From: Chromera velia
Lineage: Eukaryota; Sar; Chromeraceae
Direction: 5' to 3'
Assembly: GCA_018398765.1 (NCBI GenBank)
Contig: JAHBMJ010003922.1
Span: 39,955 to 85,492, forward strand
DNA length: 45,538 bases
Position numbers and translations under genes: made by a program. The notes under the pieces are model-generated. The model made no database searches, was not told the DNA's origin, and saw only the letters and a list, made by a program, of their open reading frames with translations. Shown here piece by piece: positions 10,401 through 20,551 of the stretch. Position 1 is the first letter of the stretch, and every line of letters starts with the position of its first letter.

Positions 10401-12844
10401 AACTGTCTACGCCCTCAAGCCACTCGAAAATCTTTCCTCGCAGCTGAAGTGCCCTCTCAGCGAACTCCTTCCGCATACAGAAGGCGGCAGGCATGAGGAA
10501 GACTCGATCCTCCTGGAGGTCCAGAAGCTCGTGCAGCTCCTGCTTTGCCTCCGTGGCTGCGTCCTTCAGGGCCTCCTTCATGCGGCCCAACATCACTCTG
10601 TGCACCTCCGCGTCTCGGAAGTCGTTCTGGTCACGGAGCACGAAGACGATCTTCGGTCGCACCTTCAGCACTCGCAACTCCCCCAATGCCCACAGGGCTA
10701 CCTCCATGAGATTTTGGAGGGTCCTTGAAATCTCGCCCTGCAACGAGGAGAGGAGAATTGAGCAGTTAGGGGCGAGAACGGAAGACAGCGACAAAATGGG
10801 AAGAAAAACAATGGAGACAAGCTTCAGTAGCATTTGCGACTGCACCCCCCTCAGCCCACCTTGTGGTTGACGATCACCAGATGGGAGCACGCCAGGCACA
10901 GAAGGGTGATCTGCTGGTCGAACACGTTGTCCCCTGCGGTCACGGACATGAGGCCCTCAGAGTCCAGAACAAGGAGAGACCTCTCGTCGTCAACTCCCCC
11001 CCCCGGAGCAGTGTAGGTCAGCAGGGAGGCGTAGAGGCCCTTGGTGCACCGACCGGCACGTGTAGCGAAACCGCACCCGAACAGAAAGTTCAGGAGAGTC
11101 GACTTGGCAGAGCTCTGGGCGCCTATGATTGAGACGACCTGCACACGGGCGGAGGGATACGCAGCAAGTTCGAGGCACCCATTGCTACAAATTGATGAGT
11201 GAAGGAAGGATCGAAGGAAATGAGATGCGAGGGAATGAACGAGGGAACGAACGAACGAACGAAGGAAGGAAGGAAAGAAGGAAGGGGAGAAAAGGACAGG
11301 GAAGGGGATGGAATGGACGGATGGAATGGACGGAACCAAGAAAACGAAGGGGTAAGGAAAGCAACAAAACAGAAGACAAAAAGGAGAACGGAAAAAAAGA
11401 AAAAACGGAGATTCATTCTCTGGTACACGACTGCGCTTGCCACTCAGGATTCAGCTGAAGAGGAGATTGGCTACGAAAAAGGTATTTCTACCCACTTTGA
11501 GCTTCCGTTCCATCCTCTTTGCGCTCTCATATGTCTCCCCCAGACTGCAGAGGACCTCTCCAATGAAGCTGCCTGCTGTGTGGAGGGGGTCTCCCATCAG
11601 GATCTGTTGGGGCTGAGCGGCCTCCATCTGTTCTTTGCACACCTGCCGGACTCTCTCAACGGTCAGAGAACGGTGGAGCTTCTTCAGGGCCTCTTTTCGA
11701 TCAGAGAGATCCGTGTGGATGTCCAGGAGAGCTGCAACCTCACCCAAGAACCCTTCCAAGGAGAGGTCCACCTCATCGAGAAGTCTGCTGCTTTTGGCCA
11801 ACTCTGCACGAAGGTGCACTGCTCTTTCAGATTTCGTTTCTTCGAGAGTCAGCTTGGCAATCTCCTCCTGCAGCCCCCTCTGTATTTCCATCAGTCGCTT
11901 GATGTCCGGCTGCTTCCACTCCTCCAGGATCCCTTGGAATTCGCTCAGTTTGGTGGAGTCACCGGACACGAGCAACTCGGAAAACAAGTGCATTACATCT
12001 CCGTGCCGACATTCTCTCTCTCTGCTGCCTGCGGGCTCGGGCCATCGAAGCAACCACCTCTCCGTGGTCTGCCCCGTGTGCTCTGCGTTGCTGGATTTCG
12101 GCAAACCGCCGTTCCTGTCTCGCAAGCTCGGATGTCGCAGAGTCGATGGGAAAGAGTCTGGAAGCGAAGCGGCGGTCTTCGGGGAAGTTGTCCTCAAGGA
12201 CTTTTCTCACTTGCAGGTCAAAGTCAGACCTCATCTCTTCGACCCGCTGTATTGGCCATCCCGACTTCGCCTCTCGGTACAGGTTGAACACACGAGAAAA
12301 AGACGGGAAGCCCTTGCAATCACTGTGCCCTGCCATGACTTCCTTTGCCTTCTTGAGACACCCTGTGAGCCTTCTGCGCAGGGTGTCCACAGAGACAAGA
12401 CAGACGTTTGGCACCTGGACTGAACCACAGAACCGGTGTCCGAACCTCTCTTTCATCTCTCTCTCGAGGGCCTCCGTTCTCCGAGAGTCCCACTTCTCTG
12501 CGTCTCTGAGGAAGAGAAGAACAGAGGGTCCCTCTCCCTCCACATTCCCCTGTCTCTCGAGTTCTTCCTCTGAGGGCATCGACGAAAAGGCCTCCTCAAG
12601 GGCAGGACTCAAACAGCACTCGAGGTCTGAGTCTGCGAAACAGCTCCCACATGCAGAGAAACTCAACTTAGTGAGGCAACACCAGAAATCACACATGCGA
12701 ACTGACTCGGTTGTGCTTTGGCAAGTACAAAAGTTGAGCTGTGAAGGATGCAGGAGAGGCGCCTCAACGAGTTCCAGAGAGAAGCGTGGGCGGGATTTTG
12801 GACCACAAGAGCGAACAACTTGAAGTCAGGGATACAATGAAGCC

Positions 12845-12882
<38 letters not shown>

Positions 12883-14444
12883 CGCGCGCGCACGCACGAA
12901 GAGAGGCATCCAGGGGAGTGGAAAATACAAGCACGGCAGCCTGAGTCAACACAACCAGAAGGCCTCAATCCCACTGCCCAGATCTCTCTGCTGACCTTTC
13001 AGCCAAAAGACATCCGATGCCGCCACATGCACGCAGACAAATGCTGCGCAAACGCACAGTGGCTTGGTCATCGCTCGGAAGCGGGTGCTGAAGGGAAGAA
13101 TACCGTGGCAGTCAGCATACACGAAGGGTTCCGTTTTTCCCGGCAGCAAGAGATCGATGGACCCTTCGTGCAAGGGACTCATGTTCCCTGTGCTTGTGCC
13201 TGTCGGAGTAGAAGCGTCGCAGAAAAGCCCGCGGAAGTGTTGAAGCAGAGACGACTTTCCCGGACCCGTCCCCATCCACACGACGGGACGCTTGGAGGCA
13301 AGAGGGGTCGCGAGGAGGGGCACAAAGGCCTTCATGAAGACCTCTTCACTGTTCTCCGCTAGCTGGGGTGCAGGGGAAAACAGGAGCGGAAGTGGGGTTC
13401 CCGCTCGGGCCGCGAGGGAGAGTACATGACGGGCCCCGTGCACTCCCCCCATGTGGAGAAGCGCGATGAGAAGGTCTCGTTCAGAAACGTGTTGGAGGAG
13501 TTCGTGTGCCCTGGTGGACTGGACGCCTTCCTCACAAGCACGGTCGTAAAGAGTCTGCAGGCAAATTTATTAATAGCAGTCAGGGGCTTTCAACTCACTC
13601 TTTGTAACACTTTCTTATGGGAGCAACGCGGCAAATGAAATAACAAATCAGCAAAGTTGCAGTGTCCAAAGAAAAAAGAACCAACAGACCTGAAGGGCAT
13701 CTCCAAAGTCATGGCCCCTCTTCATCGAGTCCAAAAGAAAAGGGGCGAGAACACCCAGAAGCCCTCCTGGGGGAGCCTCGACCCTCATCAGATCCCTTGA
13801 CTGTCCCTCCGGCACTTTATCCCTCAAGTTCATCAGGAATGTGTCGAGATCGGGGCAGGGGAACCTTCGGGTCTCCACTGTCTGGAGGAGCCTCTCCATC
13901 TGCTTCTCAGAGGAATCCAGGTTGTCGAAGGAAGGGCCCAGAAGGAGGCCGTAGAACTCTGCAGACAGAGGAACGCAGGGGAACCAGAGGAGGAGGAAAC
14001 GTCCGTCAAAAAGGAAAGGCGTGTGGACAAGCCAGTATTCCGGGCCTCCAAGACGTCGAACAGGGAGAATGGGGGAAGCCATCCATCGTCTCAGGAGTTC
14101 AGAAGACCGGGCCGACTCCCCTGCTGACCTTCTTTTCGAGCGTTCGCAGAGCTTCGGACAGATAGGCGGTGCCACTGCACCTTCGACTCATCCCTGAACA
14201 TATCTTCAGCTCTCTGCGTTGGAAAGCAACATCAACCCCCCCAACCCACCAAAACACAAAGTTAAATCGGTGCGTAGAGAACAGGCAGGGAAGCAAAACG
14301 AAGGGAGAGACCCGGAGACAGCATGACAGGAACTGGTCGGAGAGAGTCGAGGAGCAAAGACTTCAGTGCGGAACAGAGACGAAATGACGAAAAAAAGAGA
14401 GAAAGGGAGAGAAAGGAGAAACCATACAAACGAAGGAAACACAC

Positions 14445-14524
<80 letters not shown>

Positions 14525-15949
14525 CACAGACAACACCCCAAAATGCCTAAATCAAACCAAACATCAATTTTATCACCCACAGAGAAGACCAAACCGACCC
14601 CCTCAGCCCCCGACAAGGACAGCAAGCACTTGTCAGAGTCCCACCGATGCCCAGGGATCTCGAAGGGTCGTTCTGCATGATCAAAAAGACAGCGCAAGTT
14701 GAAAGGCCGACACGCAATAGAGCATCAACACACACATACGTTCCTCAGAATGCTCGTTTTTGTATCACTCTGCGAACCCCGTCCTCTTTAAACCCAGACT
14801 GCAAATCCTGTCCTATCGTATCCTATGCGAAGCTGGAAAGAAATGTTGACAGCAGTACAGCTCACAGGATGCGAAACATGGAGCAAGCCAAACCGACCGT
14901 TCCATGTCTAACCGACCTTCACTCGCAGCCACAGGTCCCGTCGCAGAGACGAAAAAAACCTCCACGCAGAGAGTCTCCCCTCCCCTCCTATCCAAGTCAT
15001 CCGATGCCCAGGGGATTTGAACGACAAACTTCTCCTTTCCAATCAAACGAAGAGGGTCAGAGATGGCCTCAACAGTCCCACGTCGGAAGGGTTCGGCTGC
15101 CCTCGCCTCGGGGCTTTGCTTGAACACTCGTCGATAGACGACGGATGCAGTTCTCTCGGGCATGTTCAGATAGACACAATTCGTTTGCGAGGTGTCATCT
15201 GCAGTGCGGGTCTGAAACATTTGCGTGTGTGGAGCACGATGGTCTTGATCTTGCGCAGCGGCACGCATCTCTGCAGTGACAGGGGCGCCCCCCACAGGTC
15301 CGTCGGAAGAAGGGGTCGTCGCTCGCTCGTTCCCCTCCATTCCTCTCGCTGAGGAAGGGCGTGTCGGCATCCCTGCACCATCGCTGCGAGAGACCTCTGA
15401 GAGACTCCCCTGAAGAGGAAGCACTGCTGAGGTGCTCTGTCTGGAGATGTCATGGAATGTGTCCGCGGGCTTCTGGAGACTGATTGTGTGTGTCGACGGA
15501 TTCGAGTCTGTGGTACTGTCTGCAGACAATATTTGACACAGCAGCGGAAAGGCTTCATTGGAGCAATTTCGGGAGCTACATTTGATAGGGAACGAGGAAT
15601 CTCCCTCTGCTGACCTTCAATTTGAGGAGACGGCTGCTCGGAGACGGAAGATTTCAGGAGACTGCGAAAGCGCATCAGGAAGAGGGTGTTCGCGCCTGCT
15701 TCCTTCACACCCGCATTTTTCATCACTTCAAAAAACTCATTTTCCTGCGCCACTTCCTGCAAGACCTCGAGGCTTAGCTCCTCGGTCTCGAACCTGCAGA
15801 CAGGACGAGCAGAATTGATGCATATGCAGTAGAATGAGGCTCGATCACTCTGGGGGGGCCAGGCAGACTGACAGGTTCAGAAGTTTGTCGACCAGGTCGG
15901 CACTCGTTTTGCACTGCGAATGCGCCTGCTCCAGAATTTTCCGGAGCAT
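7480..15949 (-). CDS. Very large GTPase of the VLIG/GVIN/URGCP type
   Basis: Exons in sense order: 15949-15849, 15793-15615, 15519-14917, 14672-14577, 14174-13690, 13554-12996, 12632-11496, 11138-10860, 10737-9574, 9403-8296, 8153-7783, and a tentative last one, 7593-7480. Every junction keeps phase, giving about 2,065 codons. A helical N-terminal region comes first (from MLRKILEQAHSQ). A degenerate GTPase-like block follows near residue 580 (GTGPGKSS, then YADCHG), as in the N-terminal half of vertebrate VLIGs. The main G domain starts near 1054: G1 GAQSSAKST (the usual Gly before Lys is Ala), G2 TKG, G3 DSEG near 1112, GBP-type G4 RDQND near 1181. Long helices follow, with a Cys/His cluster across exons 11-12 (CPFC, then ICSHH) and a terminal HLEKYYPSW...VPPDM block characteristic of VLIG C-termini. 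One exon carries a frameshift near 12012. Family assignment is strong; the biological role in a protist is unknown. Confidence 0.85.
11190..11460. repeat. GAAC/GGAA low-complexity tract in a GTPase-gene intron
   Basis: Purine-rich GAAC, GGAA and GGAT repeats fill the intron between the exons ending at 11496 and starting at 11138. This intron directly precedes the exon carrying the main P-loop. Open frames read through it on either strand are low-complexity. Confidence 0.85.
12845..12882. repeat. (CA)n microsatellite
   Basis: A CA dinucleotide run of about 18 units followed by GC/CG alternation. It lies in the intron between the GTPase exons at 13554-12996 and 12632-11496. Confidence 0.9.
14443..14524. 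repeat. (CA)n-(GA)n compound microsatellite
   Basis: CACATA/CA repeats run directly into GA repeats. They lie in the intron between the GTPase exons at 14672-14577 and 14174-13690. Confidence 0.9.
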
Positions 15950-16716
15950 GCTGGGCTCGCACCTTACACACCAAGCACAGCTTTGCTATGTAAGACGTTC
16001 AAGTCGAATGAGAAAGGCATTTGAAAATATCGAGACGGTGGGCAGTAGGCGTTCTGGGTGGGGCCGACAGCCGCAAATTTTGCTTCACGTAGCTCAAGCT
16101 TCAAAAATGGCAAGGTGGTCTAGCTGAGACGGTGTGCTGCTCTGTGGAGTTCTTGCAAGCGAGGTTGTGGCTTAACTTGCGACTCAACATATGTTAAGAA
16201 GTTGCGAGACGCTCGGAGATGCTCGGAGATGCTCGGAGTTATGCAGGAAAAGCTAGCTAGGTAGAAAATTGCAGGAGACGCTGCGTCCATGGCTCGGTCG
16301 AAATTTGGCCGAGTTACAGGTTTTCCGGCATGCCGTAGATTGCCGTAGATCTAGCTAGCTATATATTCTTGCACGCGAGGGAGGGGGGCGCGGCGCGTGG
16401 GGATGCCGCGGGGTCATGCGGGGTCCAAACGGACGTTGCATGCATGCATGTGTAAAGAAGATGTAAGCTAGGAAGGATTAAGGAAGGTCAGACAGACAAC
16501 CTACAGATCTGAAATTTTGCAAGCCGTATTCCCCCAAATTTGGCAATTCTGTCGATGTTGTGCATTGGTTTGATGGTCCCAGATACATATTTGAAATATG
16601 AGGCCCGCCAAGAGCCTTTCGGTGTGGATTTCATTCCTTCACTTCTGAAAAATCTTCTTACATAGAGGCGTCTCTTTTGACTTCTTGAATCTTAATCAGC
16701 TCCTTCAAAAGACACA
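15950..16716. promoter_or_regulatory. Shared upstream region of two divergent genes
   Basis: About 770 bases separate the start codon of the giant GTPase (minus strand) from that of the transporter (plus strand). The region holds a 10-mer GCTCGGAGAT repeated three times in tandem (16211-16240, last copy altered) and TGCCGTAGAT repeated twice (16331-16350). A TATA-like TATATATT lies at about 16360, followed by a G/C-rich patch. A bidirectional promoter is an inference from gene layout; no initiator motif was identified. Confidence 0.3.
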
Positions 16717-18795
16717 ATGACAGGGTCCAGCTGCTTTCGGAACACTGCAGCGTTTGTCTCTGTTGGAGGTTGTGTTGTGTCTTGGTTGTTGATGGCGAAG
16801 TACGGGTCGGATCTTGCAAGTTCATACCCGAGTCTGGGCGTGATTCGTTTGATGGTCTCTCTCGCGTACGTTGTCGTGTTCTTTCCCATTTGGCTCGTCT
16901 GGAGGTATGCATCATTCAAAAGAGAGGGTGACTCAAGCATTTGGAATGCGGAGTATCTCGGAGGGTTTTCTTGGAGAAGTTTTGCGTTTTGGGGTGGTGT
17001 CTTTGGCAAACAAGTTCCTGGCTTTGGTGAGTCCCTGTCTCCCCGTCTCCGCGTTTTGTGCTGCGGGAGTTCTATCCTTTCCCTGTTGTACTTGTTGTCA
17101 AATCCTTTCGGAAATCATGGAAGTGTCGATGTTGGTGTAATTGCAGGTTCTACACACTGACGATGACCAGTGTGAGTGGCAACACAGCCGTTTATCAGTC
17201 CGCCCCTGCGTTTGTTTACCTGGGGGCAGTCCTGTATCTGGGTGAACGTTTTGACATCATGAGAGGGTTTGCGGTAGTCCTTGCGCTTGGGGGCGTTGCC
17301 CTCGTCTCTTTCTTCGGGGGATCTGCAAAGGGGGGGGGCTCTGAGGAGACGTCGGAGAGCGTTCTCGGGTACCTCCTTGTATCAGGTAGGCAGGGCTTTA
17401 GGGGGGATGAATTGATAGGGAGGGAGGGAGGTCAGCCAGAGAGCCTGAATGACGAGGCAGAATTGTGTGTCCGTTTCTGCCTGATTTTTTTTTTTGCCGT
17501 CGGCACTTGATTCAGGTTTTCCTTCTTTCGGTTGAGAGAAGCAAGCAGTTAAGCAAGCCGTCTGTCGTGGCTAAGGCACTACAAACACATGAGTGGAAGG
17601 CAGTTTTTCTGGAGCCAGCATTCCCGCTTCAAAGTCTCAAGACTCTTCTCTCCCGCTTGCCATTCCCTCTTCTTGCGTCTCGGTTTCCCTTTTCTGTCCT
17701 TGCTCTCCGCACAGTTTGTGGCTCCCTCCTTCCTCCTTACCCTCTTCCCTTCTGTCCAGCATCTTGCGAACTCTGCTGACGTGTGCAAAGACCCTCTATT
17801 CATCTGCCTTTATTGTGCGATCCCGTGTCTTGAAAATATTGAGATAAAGAGAGGCAACAAGCGGCGACGCACGTCTTCGCATTTTTGGTCACGCGCGGTC
17901 TGCAGTCTCTCCTTGCAAAACCTCGCGTGTGTGTGCTCTTGCACGTCTCCCTGTTGCTGCTGCAGTTTGTGTTGTGCTCTACGCAACGACCCAGATCATC
18001 AGGGTAAAATACGTGAGCGCCCCCAGTGACGACGTGCCCCTTGCCAACAGCGTCAGGTTTTCGTTGATGTACGGGATGATGCCTGTGATCCCTCTCGCAG
18101 TGGCATGTGTGGTGATGCACTTCCTCCAAGTGGAACCTTTGGTCGTGCCTAGCCAGGAACAGTGGTTTCGAATACTTTTTCAGTCGGGAGTGGACGCCCT
18201 CTTTCGGTTGTTTCTCTTTGCGGGTCTGCTTTTCTGCACACCCGCTTTCTTGAATGTCGGAAATCTGCTCGTTCTTCCCGCCTCATGTGCGGTCGATTAC
18301 CTGCTCTCTGGGTACACTCTCCCTCTGGAGGCCATCGCGGGAGTTGGGCTGATCGTGACTGCTTTCTTGATCTTCGCTTTCCGGGAGAGGCAAGGACCCT
18401 CCCCGGGAGCGGAGGTGGCAGAAGACCCTGCAGACCCTGAAGCCATCGGGTCTTTTGTGGGACAACTCGAAGAGCTTCCCCAAGCCTCCTCTCTGGCCAG
18501 AATTAGCTCGGCCCCCGCCCTTTCAAGGGAAAACGGGCGGACCCAACAGGCGTCCGACTACGGAGCTGCCAGTCTGTCCTTCACAGAGAAGGGAAGGGTG
18601 AAAGGAGGTGGAAGCGTGTCGGTGGCAGAGCCTCTGTTGAATGGAGATCCTCCCAGAGGCCCTCCAGAAAGAGGCCTCACTGCAGCACTTGTGGCAGCTG
18701 CCGAAAGTCGGCGTGTTGTACAGACGGCCCCTGTGACAGAGACGACGTCAACCCAGTCAGGGGAGAACGGAGGGACTCCATTGGACAGCAGTTGA
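16717..18795 (+). CDS. SLC35F-like transporter of the drug/metabolite superfamily
   Basis: Exons: 16717 to 17026 (donor GTGAGT), 17147 to 17385, and 17966 to the TGA at 18793-18795. The two introns keep phase. Across them the signature of SLC35F3/F4/F5-type carriers appears: a hydrophobic helix, then FYTLTMTSVSGNTAVYQSAP and FVYLGAVLYLGE. The last exon adds several more hydrophobic helices (PVIPLAVACVVMHFL, LFLFAGLLFC, IAGVGLIVTAFLIFAF). It ends in a cytosolic-looking tail of about 140 residues rich in Ser, Glu and Pro. About 460 residues overall fits the family. It should be a multi-pass membrane carrier; the substrate cannot be read from sequence. Within the first exon the frame used at the start (MTGSSCFRNT...) differs by one base from the frame needed at the donor, so an indel or a missed tiny intron lies between about 16910 and 17000. 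Confidence 0.75.
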
Positions 18796-20090
18796 TCAGT
18801 AGTAGGCTACTAGTAACCAACACTTTCTTCAAACATGTGCAAAGCAGTCAGTGCCAGTCACGGTACAGATGACGTCCAAACAACTACAAATTTAGTACAA
18901 AACTGGGATCCATTCTAAGATCATTAATTCTGTTGCTAACTAAGACTTAGTAAGATTTCAAAATGGCTTCCAATGACTTCTAACCTAAATTTTTACTTAG
19001 TTTTAGGATAATCTAGAGGATGATTCATGATATAATAAACTTTTAGTAGAACTTATAGTCTAAGTTATAGAAAGTCACTCCATGTCGTACTTTACATTTG
19101 GATAAGATGGGATAAGATTTATGTTCCGGGTTGCCCCGCGGTCCACTGCCGGGCTTCGACTTACACCGTTGAGAGGTCGCTCAGACACTTGCATGCAGAT
19201 GGAGCGTTTTAGACCAACCCCTCAGGCCTAAGCGTCAGGACCTTTCCTGACACATCAATTAGTCGATCGATTGAATTTGTCGAACGAAATCAACTAGGCC
19301 ATACCATAGAGAGATCGTTTGCAAAAGGCTCACAACACAAGATGGGAGACGATCTATAGCATGTGGATTCAAGCAGTGCATGCCCCTGTCCCCAGGTTTT
19401 TCCGTTCGCCCTCCTCTTTTGCCTGACCAATTTGGTCTAGCATTGCTGCGTACTGGTGGGTTCAAGTTAATTTCTGCTCTGTACATCTTTCTTCCCTTAA
19501 AAGATTCTTTATGCCTTTCTGCGAGCTCTTCAGCGTTTGTTCTGCGAAGATCATACACCTATTGTTTTCTTGCATTCCATAAAAACCTCTCGCCTACTTG
19601 TAAATATCATAATTTATGATTTTATACTACAGCTAGATGATGATGATGACAGTTAGGCCTATAGTTATATATACCTGTGAATATTATTATTATTATGATG
19701 ATGTCAGATGATGATAAGACGCCTTAACCCGGCTTAACCCAGCAGCTATTGTAACCTAAATTTTACTCAATGGCAGAGGCCAGCCTTTATATATGCAAGT
19801 CATATTAGAAATATAAGAGCATGCTGAGCGATTGCTCATCTAAAACTAGAGCTAAAGCGGTAAAACTTTAGTATGACTATTAGCTAGCAAAACACTGTAT
19901 ACGCTCCAAAATCGATCAGTTCGGTCTTAGACATGCAAAGCATGAATCATTAAATTGAGAAATATATAAATCCTTTAATGTTTAGTTCGGTTTTTCAAAA
20001 GTCTGACTTGTCTGAAAAAATCTACTTACTACTTCACAGGCTTAATAGAAGACTTCTTACTGTCGCTAGTTCTGTCAGGGTGACAGACAC
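18796..20090. other. AT-rich intergenic spacer
   Basis: This stretch lies between the transporter stop and a GACA-rich repeat block. It is AT-rich with short TAGTAA/GATGAT motifs, for example at 19635-19650 and 19685-19715. No open frame has protein-like composition and no tRNA-like structure was found. Confidence 0.5.
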
Positions 20091-20269
20091 AGAAACACAC
20101 TGCATGATTCTTCTTCTTCTTCTTCCTCCTTTTCTTTATGAAAACAACCGACAAAAAGAAAGAAGGAACAGAGGCAATAAAACAGCACCAACAATCAAAC
20201 AGCGTGGGCAGGGGGCCTGAAAGGTGAGAGTTAAGCGCCCCTTGCCTCTCCACCTCCCGACAGACTTTC

Positions 20270-20430
20270 ACGTGACAGACAGACAGACAGATCTGTTTCT
20301 TCTTCTCTCTTCTTTTCTTTATGAACAGACAGACAGACAGATCTGTTTCTTCTTCTCTCTTGTTTTTTTCATGAACAGACAGACAGACAGATCTGTTTCT
20401 TCTTCTCCCTTCTTTTCTTCATGAACAGAC

Positions 20431-20461
<31 letters not shown>

Positions 20462-20510
20462 TAGATCTGTTTCTTCCTCTCCCTTCTTTTCTTCTTCCTT
20501 CCTTCTTTCA
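20270..20510. repeat. 50-bp tandem repeat built on GACA units
   Basis: The unit is a CAGACAGACAGA run followed by TCTGTTTCTTCTTCTCTCTT and a short ATGAA spacer. GATCTG marks the unit at 20290, 20340 and 20390, a strict 50-bp period. A fourth copy at 20464 has an expanded GACA run. The TTTCTTCTTCTC block recurs at 5885-6120, so this is a dispersed family. Confidence 0.9.
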
Positions 20511-20551
20511 TTTTCCCCTTCCCCCCCCCATCCCGTCCCGTGTCCCGTCTT

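Noticed and set aside
12000-12060. Small intron to explain the frame change in the giant GTPase exon
   Set aside because: Available GT...AG pairs give lengths of 29, 33 or 36 bases, which are too short and do not correct the frame.
16095-16150. A-box-like GTCTAGCTGAGACGG suggesting a tRNA
   Set aside because: No B box follows and no acceptor stem pairs.
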